DNA of 64,000 bases, from the NCBI RefSeq assembly GCF_001429045.1, contig NZ_LMHY01000001.1:441892-505891 (forward strand), written 5' to 3'. Position 1 is the stretch's first letter; each line of letters opens with the position of its first letter. Under the pieces are notes generated by a model. It saw only the letters and a program-made list of their open reading frames with translations, was not told where the DNA came from and ran no database searches. The stretch comes from Pseudomonas sp. Root71 (GTDB lineage Bacteria; Pseudomonadota; Gammaproteobacteria; Pseudomonadales; Pseudomonadaceae). Shown piece after piece: positions 28,744 to 39,025 of this stretch. The translations under genes were made by a program, and so were the position numbers.

Positions 28744-31700
28744 ATGGGTGATCGGCACGACTATGTGGCCCTCGAGTGGGTCAAGGGCGAGATTGCCGAA
28801 ACGCTGAAACAGGCTCATCACGCGATTGAAAACCTGCTCGATGACCCGCAGGCGACCCAAGCGCTGGATGATTGCCTGGCATGCATCCATCAGGTCCACG
28901 GCAGTTTGCAGATGGTCGAGTTCTACGGCGCGGCGTTGCTCGCCGAAGAAATGGAACAACTGGCCATGGCCCTGCAAGGCAATCGTGTCAGCCATCGCGA
29001 CGAGGCGTTGCACCTGTTGATGCAGGCCCTCGGGCAACTGCCGATCTACCTTGACCGGGTGCAAGGCGCGCGTCGCGACCTGCCATTGGTGGTGTTGCCC
29101 TTGATCAACGACCTGCGCAGCGCCCGGGGCGAAAGCCTGCTGTCGGAAACCAGCCTGTTCAGCCCGCAATTGCCCGAGTTGCCAGCGTTGGACGCACAAA
29201 CGCTGGCGCAGCTGGAACCGGCCGAGTTGCCCGGTGTGCTGCGCAAGCTGCGGCAGATGCTGCAAATGGCGCTGGTCGGATTCCTGCGTGAACAGGACAA
29301 CGACACCAACCTCGATTACCTGGCCAAGGTCTTCACCCGCCTCGAAACACTGTGCGCAGACGCCCCCCTGAGCCCGTTATGGCAGGTGGCATCGGCGCTG
29401 GTCGAAGGCATGCAGGGCGGTGCGATCGCCAATAGCCCGGCCTTGCGCAGCCTGTTCAAGGAGGCCGACAAGGAACTCAAACGCCTGCTCGAACAAGGCA
29501 TGCCCGGCATCAATCAACCGGCCCCGCCGGAGCTGCTCAAGAGTTTGCTGTTCTACATTGCCAAGGCCGAACATCCCACCGGGCAGATGCTGACCATGAA
29601 AGAACGCTACTCACTGGACGACGCGCTGCCCGACAGCGCGATGGTCGATGAAGAACGCGCGCGGCTGGCAGGTCCCGACCGTGACGCCATGCGCTCGGTG
29701 CTGGCTGCACTGTGCGAAGAGCTGGTGCGGGTCAAGGAGCGCCTGGACCTGTTCGTGCGCAGTGACCGCCAGCACACCTCCGACCTCGACAGCCTGCTGG
29801 CGCCGCTGCGGCAAATCGCCGACACCCTGGCGGTGCTGGGTTTCGGCCAACCGCGCAAGGTGATCATCGATCAACTGGCGGTGGTGCTCAGCCTCGCTCA
29901 GGGCCAGCGCGAACCCAACGATGCGATCCTCATGGACGTTGCCGGGGCCTTGTTGTACGTCGAAGCGACGCTGGCCGGCATGGTCGGAACCGTTGAGCCG
30001 GAGAGCCAGGACGACAACCGCCTGCCGACCACCGATCTGACGCAGATCCATCAGATCGTGATCAAGGAGGCCCGCATCTGTTTGCAGCAGGCCAAGGACA
30101 TGATCGTCGACTATATCGACGCCGATTGGGACCGCCAGCACTTGCAGGCGTTGCCGGCCTTGCTGACCCAGGTGCGCGGGGCGCTGGCGATGATTCCCTT
30201 GAGCCGGGCGGCGAGCCTGGTGGAAACCTGCAATCACTTTATCCGCGAGCACCTGTTGCTCGAGCCGGGCCAACCGGGCTGGCAGGAACTGGACAGCCTG
30301 GCCGACGTGATCACCAGCATCGAGTACTACCTTGAGCGCCTCAGCGATGACCCGCAGGCCCAGGGCGAAAACCTGCTCGATGTCGCGGAAAAAAGCCTGG
30401 CGAGCCTCGGTTTTTTCCCTAGTGAGCAACACGTACCCGTGCTGGATGATGTGCTCAACCCGAGCGATGCGCAGGTCATGCAGATGATGCAGGAGCTGGA
30501 TGATCCTCAGGTCGTCCAGACCCTGGCCGATGTGCTCGCCAGCCCGGTTTCGAGCCTGAACCCGCCCGCGCAGAACACCCCTGGCAGCCTGCTGCCGCCG
30601 CCCTCGGGCGAAGTGCCGGTGGACGAGGAACTGCGCGAAGTGTTCCTCGAAGAAACCGACGAAGTCCTGGAAATCCTGCGCGAGTACTTGCCGCGCTGGT
30701 CCGCCAACCCTGACAACCGCTCGGCCCTGAGCGAACTGCGCCGCGCTTTCCACACCCTCAAGGGCAGTGGTCGCATGGTGCGCGCCCTGGTGCTGGGTGA
30801 GCTGGCCTGGGCTGTGGAAAACCTGCTCAACCGGGTACTGGAAAGCAGCGTGGAGCCGGGTGCCAAGGTGCAGCAACTGATCGGCGATGTGCTGCATCTG
30901 CTGCCGGAGCTGGTGGCCGAATACGCCGCCAATGCCCAGCGCCAGCGCAACGATGTCGATCAGCTGGCCGCCCGCGCCCATGCCCTGGCCAAGGGCAATG
31001 AACCCGTGTCCGATGAGGATACGCAAGATGTCGCGGCCCTCGATCCGCTATTGCTGGAGATCTTTCGCAAAGAGGCCGAAACCCATCTGGGCAGCCTCAA
31101 TCGCTTCCTTGATCAGGCCGCCGAACATGTACCGTTGCAGGCCAGCGACGAATTGCAGCGCGCCTTGCACACCCTCAAGGGCAGTGCCTACATGGCCGGC
31201 GTGTTGCCGATTGCCGAACTGGCCGCACCGCTGGATCAACTGGCCCGGGAATACAAGGCGCACCTGCTCGCGCTGGATCTGGATGAAGTCGAATTGCTGC
31301 TGGAAGCTGAAGGGCTGTTTCGCCTCGGCTTGCGCCAGCTCAAGACAGATCCGCTGGCGGAAATTCCCGGTGCCCGGGGTTTGAACGAGCGCGCCAGGGC
31401 GCTGCTGGCCGAGCGCCTGGAAAGCCTCCTGAGCACACCAAACACCGGGCTGCGGATCAAGCGCGACCCGCAACTGATCAACAACTTCCTCGCCCAGGGC
31501 ATGGACATCCTGCTGGACGCCGAAAGCCTGCTGCAGCGTTGGCAGCAACATCCCGGCGAACGTCAGGAACTCAGCGCTCTGCTGGACGAATTGACCACCC
31601 TTGGCGAAGGCGCCCATCTGGCCGACCTGCACCCGGTGGATGAACTGTGCGAAGCGTTGCTCGATCTGTACGGCGCCGTGGAAGAAAGCAGCCTGGCGGT

Positions 31701-34650
31701 CAGCGAGCGGTTTTTCCAGGAGGCACAGGCTGCCCACGAAGCGCTGATCAACATGCTCGACGAGTTGGCCGCGGGCCAGGAAGTCAGCCCCCAACCGCAA
31801 CGGATCAGGGCCTTGCGCGAACTGCTCGACGAGAGCCTTGACCCGTCGGCCGTGGGCCTGATCCGCAGCGATGGCAGCCGCAGCCTGAGCATCCGTGAAT
31901 TGGGTACGGCCACCGCCGAGCTTGAGCAGCGTGCGACGGCGCCGGGGGTGGACGATGAGATCGTCGCGATCTTCCTTGAAGAAGCGGTGGATATCCTCGA
32001 GAGCGCCGGTCAGGCCTTGCAGCGCTGGTTACGCGACTCGGACAACGCCGCGCCGCTGTCGTCCCTGCAACGGGATCTGCACACCCTCGAAGGCGGCGCG
32101 CGCATGGCCGAGATCGGACCGGTCGGCGATCTGGCCCATGAATTGGAAAGCCTTTACCAGGGCCTGGTGGATCGTCGTTATGCCTTCAGCGATTCACTGG
32201 CGGTGCTGCTCAAACAGTGCCATGAGCGACTGGCGTTGTACCTCGAACAGTTGCAGCTCAACCAGCCGCTGGACAATTCCCGTGAGCTGATCGAAGCCAT
32301 TCGCGCCTACCGTCAAGGGCATGCAGGTGTCGCCGAGGGGGCCCGGCAGGCGACCGGCACCGACCCGACTGCGCACGATCCGGAATTGCTGGAGATCTTC
32401 CTTGAGGAAGGTTTCGACATCATCGAAAGCTCGGGGGCGGCGCTGGCGCGCTGGCAGGCCCAGCCTTCGAGTCGCCAGGAAGTGGAAACCCTGCTGCGGG
32501 ACCTGCACACCCTCAAGGGTGGTGCGCGCATGGTGGAAATCGCCGCGATTGGCGATCTGGCCCATGAACTGGAGTTCCTCTACGAAGGCCTGTCCACTGG
32601 CGTGCTGCAACCGACTGAACCCTTGTTCGCGCTGTTGCAGCGCAGCCATGACCGCCTGGCGCAGATGCTCGATGCGGCCCGCGCCGGTGAGCCGATGCCG
32701 CCGGCCGACCGCTTGATCGACGCAATCAAGAACTTCAGCCACCCGGCCGTGCCGGAATCGCCCGCGCCGGTTGCGCCGCCGGCCAAGGCCAAGGCCGAGC
32801 CGCTGGCGCCGCCGCCCGATGCCGGCGCCGACATGGTCAAGGTCTCGGCGGAACTGCTCGACGATCTGGTCAACCTGGCCGGTGAGACCTCGATCTTCCG
32901 TGGCCGGATCGAACAGCAGGTCAACGATGCGCACATCGCCCTGAATGAGATGGAGACCACCATCGAGCGGATGCGCGACCAGTTGCGCCGCCTCGATACC
33001 GAGACCCAGGGGCGGATCCTCAGCCGCCAGCAAGTCGACGCCGAACGCTTGGGCTACGAGGAATTCGACCCGCTGGAAATGGACCGCCACTCACAGTTGC
33101 AGCAGCTGTCCCGGGCGCTGTTCGAGTCGGCCTCTGACTTGCTCGACCTCAAGGAAACCCTCGAGCGACGCAATCACGACACGGAAAACCTGCTGCAACA
33201 GCAGGGCCGCATCAACACCGAATTGCAGGAAGGCCTGATGCGCACGCGCATGGTGCCGTTCGAACGCATGCTCCCGCGTTTGCAGCGCATCGTCCGGCAG
33301 GTGTCCAGCGAACTGGGCAAGGACGTGGACTTCATCGTCGACAACGCCGAAGGCGAGATGGATCGCAACGTTCTCGAGCGCATGGCCGCGCCGCTGGAAC
33401 ACATGCTGCGCAACGCCGTCGACCATGGCCTGGAGTCCGTCGAAGCGCGGCTGGCGGCAGGGAAACCGGCCAAGGGCAAGATCTCCCTCGATCTGCTGCG
33501 CGAAGGCGGCGACATCATTTTCGACATCCGCGACGACGGCGCCGGTGTGCCGCTGGACGCGGTGCGGCGCAAGGCGATCAAGCGCGGCTTGCTCGCCCCG
33601 GACAGCATCATCAGTGCTCACGACGTGTTGCAGTTCATCCTGCAACCGGGGTTTTCCACCGCCGAAAAAATCACCCAGATCTCCGGGCGCGGCGTCGGCA
33701 TGGACGTGGTGCACGAAGAGGTGCGGCAACTGGGCGGCACCATGAGCATCGACTCGGTGCCCGGGCAGGGCGTGCATTTCCGCATTCGCCTGCCGTTTAC
33801 CGTATCGGTCAACCGGGCGTTGATGGTGCAGTGCGGTGAGGACCAATACGCGATCCCGCTCAATACCATCGACGGCATCGTGCGTGTCCTGCCCAATGAA
33901 CTCGAAGGGTATTTTCGTTTCGATTCACCGACCTACGAATACGCCGGACAACGTTACGAGCTGTGCTACCTGGGCGAGCTGTTGAAAACCAGCCAGCGCC
34001 CGAAACTCTTGGGCCAGAGCCTGCCATTGCCGGTGTTGCTGGTGCAGTGCAACGAACGGCACATTGCGGTGCTGGTGGACGCCATGGCCGGCACTCGCGA
34101 AATCGTGGTCAAGAGCCTGGGGCCGCAGTTTGCGGCGGTACAAGGGGTATCCGGTGCGACGATTCTCGGCGACGGCCGGGTGGTGCTGATTCTGGATTTG
34201 CTGGCGCCGATCCGCGCCATGCAGGCCCGTGTCCCCCAGCGTTCGCCGGGGCAAGAGATCGAGGCCGAACCGCAGCGCCCGCTGCTGGTGATGGTAGTCG
34301 ACGACTCGGTCACCGTGCGCAAGGTCACCAGCCGCTTGCTCGAACGCCATGGCATGAATGTGCTGACCGCCAAGGACGGGGTCGACGCCATGCTGCTGCT
34401 GGAAGAGCACATGCCCGACCTGATGCTGCTGGACATCGAGATGCCGCGCATGGATGGCTTCGAAGTCGCGACCCAGGTGCGCAACGACGAGCGCCTGCAA
34501 CACCTGCCGATCATCATGATCACCTCCCGCACCGGGCAGAAACACCGCGACCGCGCCATGGCCATCGGCGTCAACGACTACCTGGGCAAGCCGTACCAGG
34601 AATCGGTGCTGCTCGAAAGCATCGCCTTGTGGAGCAAGACCCATGCTTGA
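28744..34650 (+). CDS. chpA: Giant chemosensory hybrid histidine kinase ChpA (PilL type)
   Basis: CheA-like kinase of the twitching pathway, 1968 residues from the ATG at 28744. Phosphotransfer-like modules: His49 in a degenerate N-terminal module (HQVHG), a Thr475 module (TQVRG, a TPt type), then His670 (HTLKG), His809 (HTLKG), His1113 (HTLEG, the usual Lys replaced by Glu) and His1255 (HTLKG). The dimerisation helices and HATPase follow (HMLRNAVDHGLE near 1552, DIRDDGAGVPLD, GRGVGMDVVHEEV), then a CheW domain and a receiver with Asp1897 (LLLDIEMPRMDG). P. aeruginosa ChpA is about 500 residues longer with more HPt modules. The stop overlaps chpC by 8 bp. Confidence 0.97.
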   Translation: MGDRHDYVALEWVKGEIAETLKQAHHAIENLLDDPQATQALDDCLACIHQVHGSLQMVEFYGAALLAEEMEQLAMALQGNRVSHRDEALHLLMQALGQLPIYLDRVQGARRDLPLVVLPLINDLRSARGESLLSETSLFSPQLPELPALDAQTLAQLEPAELPGVLRKLRQMLQMALVGFLREQDNDTNLDYLAKVFTRLETLCADAPLSPLWQVASALVEGMQGGAIANSPALRSLFKEADKELKRLLEQGMPGINQPAPPELLKSLLFYIAKAEHPTGQMLTMKERYSLDDALPDSAMVDEERARLAGPDRDAMRSVLAALCEELVRVKERLDLFVRSDRQHTSDLDSLLAPLRQIADTLAVLGFGQPRKVIIDQLAVVLSLAQGQREPNDAILMDVAGALLYVEATLAGMVGTVEPESQDDNRLPTTDLTQIHQIVIKEARICLQQAKDMIVDYIDADWDRQHLQALPALLTQVRGALAMIPLSRAASLVETCNHFIREHLLLEPGQPGWQELDSLADVITSIEYYLERLSDDPQAQGENLLDVAEKSLASLGFFPSEQHVPVLDDVLNPSDAQVMQMMQELDDPQVVQTLADVLASPVSSLNPPAQNTPGSLLPPPSGEVPVDEELREVFLEETDEVLEILREYLPRWSANPDNRSALSELRRAFHTLKGSGRMVRALVLGELAWAVENLLNRVLESSVEPGAKVQQLIGDVLHLLPELVAEYAANAQRQRNDVDQLAARAHALAKGNEPVSDEDTQDVAALDPLLLEIFRKEAETHLGSLNRFLDQAAEHVPLQASDELQRALHTLKGSAYMAGVLPIAELAAPLDQLAREYKAHLLALDLDEVELLLEAEGLFRLGLRQLKTDPLAEIPGARGLNERARALLAERLESLLSTPNTGLRIKRDPQLINNFLAQGMDILLDAESLLQRWQQHPGERQELSALLDELTTLGEGAHLADLHPVDELCEALLDLYGAVEESSLAVSERFFQEAQAAHEALINMLDELAAGQEVSPQPQRIRALRELLDESLDPSAVGLIRSDGSRSLSIRELGTATAELEQRATAPGVDDEIVAIFLEEAVDILESAGQALQRWLRDSDNAAPLSSLQRDLHTLEGGARMAEIGPVGDLAHELESLYQGLVDRRYAFSDSLAVLLKQCHERLALYLEQLQLNQPLDNSRELIEAIRAYRQGHAGVAEGARQATGTDPTAHDPELLEIFLEEGFDIIESSGAALARWQAQPSSRQEVETLLRDLHTLKGGARMVEIAAIGDLAHELEFLYEGLSTGVLQPTEPLFALLQRSHDRLAQMLDAARAGEPMPPADRLIDAIKNFSHPAVPESPAPVAPPAKAKAEPLAPPPDAGADMVKVSAELLDDLVNLAGETSIFRGRIEQQVNDAHIALNEMETTIERMRDQLRRLDTETQGRILSRQQVDAERLGYEEFDPLEMDRHSQLQQLSRALFESASDLLDLKETLERRNHDTENLLQQQGRINTELQEGLMRTRMVPFERMLPRLQRIVRQVSSELGKDVDFIVDNAEGEMDRNVLERMAAPLEHMLRNAVDHGLESVEARLAAGKPAKGKISLDLLREGGDIIFDIRDDGAGVPLDAVRRKAIKRGLLAPDSIISAHDVLQFILQPGFSTAEKITQISGRGVGMDVVHEEVRQLGGTMSIDSVPGQGVHFRIRLPFTVSVNRALMVQCGEDQYAIPLNTIDGIVRVLPNELEGYFRFDSPTYEYAGQRYELCYLGELLKTSQRPKLLGQSLPLPVLLVQCNERHIAVLVDAMAGTREIVVKSLGPQFAAVQGVSGATILGDGRVVLILDLLAPIRAMQARVPQRSPGQEIEAEPQRPLLVMVVDDSVTVRKVTSRLLERHGMNVLTAKDGVDAMLLLEEHMPDLMLLDIEMPRMDGFEVATQVRNDERLQHLPIIMITSRTGQKHRDRAMAIGVNDYLGKPYQESVLLESIALWSKTHA

Positions 34651-35104
34651 GCACCGCACCAGTAACCTCACCGGCCTGCTGCTGCCGTTGGCCGACCGCA
34701 ACCTGATCCTGCCCAATGTCGCCGTTGCCGAGCTGATCGATTACCAGCAGCCGGGGACCTTCGACCTCGACACGCCGCCGTGGTACCTGGGCCTGGTGAC
34801 GTGGCGCGACCGGCAGATTCCGCTGCTGAGTTTCGAGTCGGCATGCGCGCAGAAAATCGTCATTGGCGAACGCGCGCGGATCGTCATTCTCAACGCCCTC
34901 GGCGGGCGTCCCGAGCTGAAATTCATTGCGCTGTTGGTGCAGGGGATTCCGCGCTCCTGCAAGCTCGATAGCCAGTTGAGTTACGTGGATGTGCCGTTGT
35001 GTGCGCTGGAACAAGCGGCGGTGCAGGTGGGCGAGCAGGTGGCCAAGGTGCCGGATTTGTTGGCGCTGGAGACGTTGTTGGTGGATGCCGGGTTAATCAA
35101 CTGA
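34643..35104 (+). CDS. chpC: CheW-like protein ChpC
   Basis: A 153-residue CheW-domain protein, the second adaptor of the Pil-Chp pathway, with the strand pattern LLLPLADRNLILPNVAVAEL at the N-terminus and GLVTWRDRQIPLLSFE. It starts inside the end of chpA. In P. aeruginosa the methylesterase gene chpB lies between chpA and chpC; here it is absent. A REP pair follows. Confidence 0.93.
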   Translation: MLEHRTSNLTGLLLPLADRNLILPNVAVAELIDYQQPGTFDLDTPPWYLGLVTWRDRQIPLLSFESACAQKIVIGERARIVILNALGGRPELKFIALLVQGIPRSCKLDSQLSYVDVPLCALEQAAVQVGEQVAKVPDLLALETLLVDAGLIN

Positions 35105-35133
35105 TCCCGATTCTGCGATGATCTGACTGACGC

Positions 35134-35209
35134 CTTCGCGAGCAAGCCCGCTCCCACAGTTGATCTGTGGTGAACACAAAACCCTGTGGGAGCGGGCTTG
35201 CTCGCGAAG
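35134..35209. repeat. REP doublet, family A
   Basis: Inverted 26-bp copies at 35134-35159 and 35184-35209. It marks the boundary between the chemosensory cluster and the malonate operon. Confidence 0.9.
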
Positions 35210-35235
35210 AGGCCCGCATGAACGACGCAGATCTC

Positions 35236-35260
35236 GATCATTAACCTGAGCGTAACGATC
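35236..35260 (+). promoter_or_regulatory. Imperfect dyad upstream of mdcA, candidate MdcR operator
   Basis: GATCATTAA (35236-35244) and GTAACGATC (35252-35260) are 9-base inverted arms with two mismatches around a 7-base centre. It lies about 77 bp before mdcA, where a LysR-type activator site is expected. The assignment to MdcR is inference. Confidence 0.35.
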
Positions 35261-35336
35261 CACCACTCTGCTTGATTGATACGCTGCGCCCAACACTCCT
35301 AAGGTAGCTCCACGACAGCGAACCCGTGGAGTGGTC

Positions 35337-37007
35337 ATGACAACAACAATATCCCCCGACTCGCGATGGACGCGGCGGCGCAGCGAAAAGCAGCGGCGCC
35401 TCGAGCTGGTGCGAGGTCTTGCCGACGGTGTGGTGTTGCCCACCGACAACATCGTCGCGGCGCTTGAAGCGCTGATCCTGCCCGGCGACCGCGTGGTGCT
35501 CGAAGGCAACAATCAGAAGCAGGCGGATTTCCTTTCGCGATCCCTGGCCAAGGCCGACCCCGCGAAGCTGCATGACTTGCACATGATCATGCCCAGCGTC
35601 GGACGCTCCGAGCACCTGGACCTGTTCGAACGCGGCATCGCCCGCAAGCTCGACTTCTCTTTCGCCGGCACCCAGAGCCTGCGCATCAGTCAGTTGCTTG
35701 AAGACGGCCTGCTGGAAGTCGGCGCGATCCACACCTACATCGAACTCTACGCACGGCTGGTGGTGGACCTGATCCCCAATGTCGTACTTTCGGCCGGGTT
35801 CATGGCCGACCGCGCCGGCAACATCTACACCGGCCCCAGCACTGAAGACACCCCGGCACTGATCGAGCCGGCGGCCTTCAGCGACGGCATCGTCATCGTC
35901 CAGGTCAACCAGTTGGTGGACGACGTCAGCGACTTGCCACGCGTCGACATTCCCGCCTCCTGGGTCGACTTCGTGGTGGTGGCCGACAAGCCGTTCTATA
36001 TCGAACCGCTGTTCACCCGCGACCCTCGGCACATCAAGCCCGTGCACGTGCTGATGGCGATGATGGCGATCCGCGGGATCTACGAAAAACACAACGTGCA
36101 GTCGCTCAATCACGGCATCGGTTTCAACACGGCCGCCATCGAACTGATCCTGCCGACCTATGGCGAGTCCCTCGGCCTCAAAGGCAAGATCTGCCGCAAC
36201 TGGACCCTCAACCCGCACCCGACCCTGATTCCCGCCATCGAAAGTGGTTGGGTGGAAAGCGTGCATTGCTTCGGCACCGAACTGGGGATGGAGAACTACA
36301 TTGCGGCGCGGCCGGATGTGTTCTTTACCGGGCGCGACGGCTCCCTGCGTTCCAATCGGATGTTCAGCCAACTGGCCGGGCAATACGCCGTGGACCTGTT
36401 CATCGGCGCGACTTTGCAAGTCGATGGCGACGGGCATTCTTCCACCGTGACCCGCGGGCGTCTGGCCGGTTTCGGCGGGGCACCGAACATGGGTCACGAC
36501 CCGCGCGGTCGTCGTCACAGCACACCGGCCTGGCTCGACATGCGCAACACCGACGTGGCAGAGCCGATGCTTGAGCGCGGCAAAAAGCTCGTGGTGCAGA
36601 TGGTCGAAACCTTCCAGGAGGGCGGCAAACCGACTTTCGTTGAAACCCTCGATGCGGTCGATGTGGCGAAGAAGAGCGGCATGCCACTGGCGCCGATCAT
36701 GGTCTACGGTGACGACGTGACCCACCTGTTGACCGAAGAAGGCATCGCCTACCTGTACAAGGCGCGCTCGCTGGAAGAACGCCAGGCGATGATCGCCGCC
36801 GTCGCCGGGGTGACCGCCATCGGCCTGCGCCACAACCCCAAAGACACCGCACGCATGCGCCGCGAAGGGCTGATCGCCTTGCCCGAAGACCTCGGCATCC
36901 GCCGCACCGATGCCACCCGCGAACTGCTCGCGGCGAAAAGCGTGGCCGATCTGGTGGAATGGTCCGGTGGCCTCTACAACCCGCCCGCCAAGTTCAGGAG
37001 CTGGTAA
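35337..37007 (+). CDS. mdcA: Malonate decarboxylase alpha subunit (acyl-carrier transferase)
   Basis: Exchanges acetyl for malonyl on the carrier subunit MdcC. The 556 residues from the ATG at 35337 form a CoA-transferase-like fold ([39 protein letters not shown]). The upstream in-frame start has no better ribosome site. First gene of the operon; the stop overlaps the mdcB start by one base (TAATG). Confidence 0.97.
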   Translation: MTTTISPDSRWTRRRSEKQRRLELVRGLADGVVLPTDNIVAALEALILPGDRVVLEGNNQKQADFLSRSLAKADPAKLHDLHMIMPSVGRSEHLDLFERGIARKLDFSFAGTQSLRISQLLEDGLLEVGAIHTYIELYARLVVDLIPNVVLSAGFMADRAGNIYTGPSTEDTPALIEPAAFSDGIVIVQVNQLVDDVSDLPRVDIPASWVDFVVVADKPFYIEPLFTRDPRHIKPVHVLMAMMAIRGIYEKHNVQSLNHGIGFNTAAIELILPTYGESLGLKGKICRNWTLNPHPTLIPAIESGWVESVHCFGTELGMENYIAARPDVFFTGRDGSLRSNRMFSQLAGQYAVDLFIGATLQVDGDGHSSTVTRGRLAGFGGAPNMGHDPRGRRHSTPAWLDMRNTDVAEPMLERGKKLVVQMVETFQEGGKPTFVETLDAVDVAKKSGMPLAPIMVYGDDVTHLLTEEGIAYLYKARSLEERQAMIAAVAGVTAIGLRHNPKDTARMRREGLIALPEDLGIRRTDATRELLAAKSVADLVEWSGGLYNPPAKFRSW

Positions 37008-37882
37008 TGCACGCACTTAACCTGCAACCCAAAAGCCTGAGCCTGGCCGAACGGCTGGCGGACCTGGCAGTGGACGCGCTGATCGACGAGGCTGATCTGT
37101 CGCCAAAGCCGGCACTGGTCGACCGTCGCGGCAATGGCGCCCACACCGATTTGCACCTGGGGCTGATGCACGCTTCAGCGCTGTCTTTGTGGCCGGCCTT
37201 TAAAGAAATGGCTGAAGCCGCCATCGAGCTCGGCGAAATCGGCTTGCCCCTGCGCGAAGCCGTGGGCCGCATCGGTCGCGAAGGTGAGCAAGTCATGCTC
37301 GACACTACCGGCGGGGTGAACACCCATCGCGGGGCAATCTGGGCCTTGGGCTTGTTGATCACTGCCGCTGCACTGGAACCTCAATCCTGCAGCGCCAATA
37401 GCGTGGCGTTACGTGCTGCGAGGTTGGCCTTGCTCGACGACCGTTTTGCACCACGTCCGCTCAGTCACGGTGCGCAAGTCGCCCAACGCTACGGCGCTCG
37501 CGGCGCCCGTGAAGAAGCGCAGCTGGGTTTTCCTGCGGTGACTCAACGTGCTCTGCCACAACTGCTGCGCAGCCGCGCCGCCGGTCATGGCGAACAGAAC
37601 GCCCGGCTCGATGCGCTGCTGGCGATCATGACCGATCTGGCCGACACCTGCGTGCTTTATCGCGCCGGTGAAGAAGGCTTGAACAGCATGCAACTGGGCG
37701 CCCGGGCGGTGCTCGATGCCGGTGGCAGTGCCAGCCTCGGCGGACGTCGCCGCCTGCACGAGCTGGACCAACAACTCATCGCGTTGAATGCCTCGCCCGG
37801 CGGCGCTGCCGACCTGCTCGCAGCCTGCCTGTTCATCGACCGTATCGCGTCTGGCGACGGCCTTATCCAGGAAGTGTTTTGA
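37007..37882 (+). CDS. mdcB: Triphosphoribosyl-dephospho-CoA synthase
   Basis: Makes the 2'-(5''-triphosphoribosyl)-3'-dephospho-CoA precursor of the malonate decarboxylase prosthetic group from dephospho-CoA and ATP. The 291-residue CitG/MdcB family protein has the signature [20 protein letters not shown] near residue 103. It is coupled to mdcA and mdcC by overlapping start and stop codons. Confidence 0.95.
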   Translation: MHALNLQPKSLSLAERLADLAVDALIDEADLSPKPALVDRRGNGAHTDLHLGLMHASALSLWPAFKEMAEAAIELGEIGLPLREAVGRIGREGEQVMLDTTGGVNTHRGAIWALGLLITAAALEPQSCSANSVALRAARLALLDDRFAPRPLSHGAQVAQRYGARGAREEAQLGFPAVTQRALPQLLRSRAAGHGEQNARLDALLAIMTDLADTCVLYRAGEEGLNSMQLGARAVLDAGGSASLGGRRRLHELDQQLIALNASPGGAADLLAACLFIDRIASGDGLIQEVF

Positions 37883-38181
37883 TGGAAACCTTATCCTTTG
37901 AATTCCCCGCCGGGCAGCCGTCACGCGGTCGTACTCTGGTGGGCTGTGTCGGCTCTGGCGATCTGGAAGTACTGATCGAACCGGGCCAGGCCGGCAAGCT
38001 GACGATCAATGTGCAGACCTCGGTCAATGGCAGCGAACAACGCTGGCAGCATCTGTTCGCACGGATGTTCGACGGCCAGACGCCACCGGCCATGGATATC
38101 GACATCCACGATTTCGGCGCGACACCCGGCGTGGTGCGCCTGCGCCTGGAACAGGGTTTCGAGGAGATCGGCCATGACTGA
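37882..38181 (+). CDS. mdcC: Malonate decarboxylase acyl carrier protein (delta subunit)
   Basis: A 99-residue carrier bearing the phosphoribosyl-dephospho-CoA group, on a serine in this family; the GSGDLEV stretch near residues 26-32 is the likely attachment region. The ATG at 37882 overlaps the mdcB stop. The last bases overlap the mdcD start by 8 bp. Confidence 0.94.
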   Translation: METLSFEFPAGQPSRGRTLVGCVGSGDLEVLIEPGQAGKLTINVQTSVNGSEQRWQHLFARMFDGQTPPAMDIDIHDFGATPGVVRLRLEQGFEEIGHD

Positions 38182-39025
38182 CAGCGCATCCCTGCTCAAC
38201 AAGCACAGCTTCGTCGAACTCGGTGCCCGGCAACGGACCAGGGCCCTGCTCGACGCCGGCACCTTCCGTGAATTGCTCGACCCCTTTCAACGGATCATGT
38301 CGCCGTGGCTATCGCGCCAGGGCGTGGTGCCGCAAGCCGACGACGGCGTGGTGATCGCCAAGGGCAATCTCGATGGTTTGCCGGTGGTGATCGCAGCCAT
38401 CGAAGGGGCGTTCCAGGGCGGCAGCCTCGGTGAAGTCGGCGGAGCAAAAATTGCCGGCGCACTGGAACTGGCCGCCGAAGACAACCGCAACGGCATCCCG
38501 ACCCGCGCCGTGCTGCTGCTGGAAACCGGCGGCGTGCGCTTGCAGGAAGCCAACCTCGGCCTGGCGGCCATTGCCGACATCCACGCGGCGATTGTCGATT
38601 TGCAGCAGTACCAACCCGTGGTCGGGGTGGTGGCGGGCAGCGTCGGTTGCTTTGGCGGCATGTCGATTGCCGCCGGGTTGTGCAGCTATCTGTTGGTGAC
38701 CCGGGAGGCGCGACTGGGCCTGAACGGTCCACAGGTGATCGAACAGGAAGCCGGACTCGAGGAGTACGACTCCCGCGACCGGCCCTTCATCTGGAGCCTG
38801 ACCGGTGGTGAGCAGCGCTTTGCCAGTGGCCTGGTGGATCGCTATGTTGCCGACGACGTGGCGCAGATCCGCCAGCAAGTCGGCGAGTTGCTCCAGCAAG
38901 GTTTGCCTGAACAACCGCGCAGCCGTCAGGCGGAGTTGTTCCTGCAACGCCTGGCGCGTCTGGATGCCGAGCCGCAAATCGAGCCATCTGTGGTTCGCGA
39001 TCTGTACCAAGGAGAACGCCCATGA
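38174..39025 (+). CDS. mdcD: Malonate decarboxylase beta subunit
   Basis: Half of the carboxyltransferase-like decarboxylase that releases CO2 from malonyl-MdcC. The start at 38174 (MTDSASLLNKHSF) gives 283 residues; the longer frame upstream overlaps mdcC in another frame and is spurious. Crotonase-fold signatures are GSVGCFGGMSIAAGLCSYLL and the 24 residues after it. It overlaps mdcE by four bases. Confidence 0.95.
   Translation: MTDSASLLNKHSFVELGARQRTRALLDAGTFRELLDPFQRIMSPWLSRQGVVPQADDGVVIAKGNLDGLPVVIAAIEGAFQGGSLGEVGGAKIAGALELAAEDNRNGIPTRAVLLLETGGVRLQEANLGLAAIADIHAAIVDLQQYQPVVGVVAGSVGCFGGMSIAAGLCSYLLVTREARLGLNGPQVIEQEAGLEEYDSRDRPFIWSLTGGEQRFASGLVDRYVADDVAQIRQQVGELLQQGLPEQPRSRQAELFLQRLARLDAEPQIEPSVVRDLYQGERP

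Noticed and set aside
29611..31026. Long minus-strand frames inside chpA, including this 471-codon one
   Set aside because: chpA is continuous and motif-rich on the plus strand. The antisense frames are composition artefacts.
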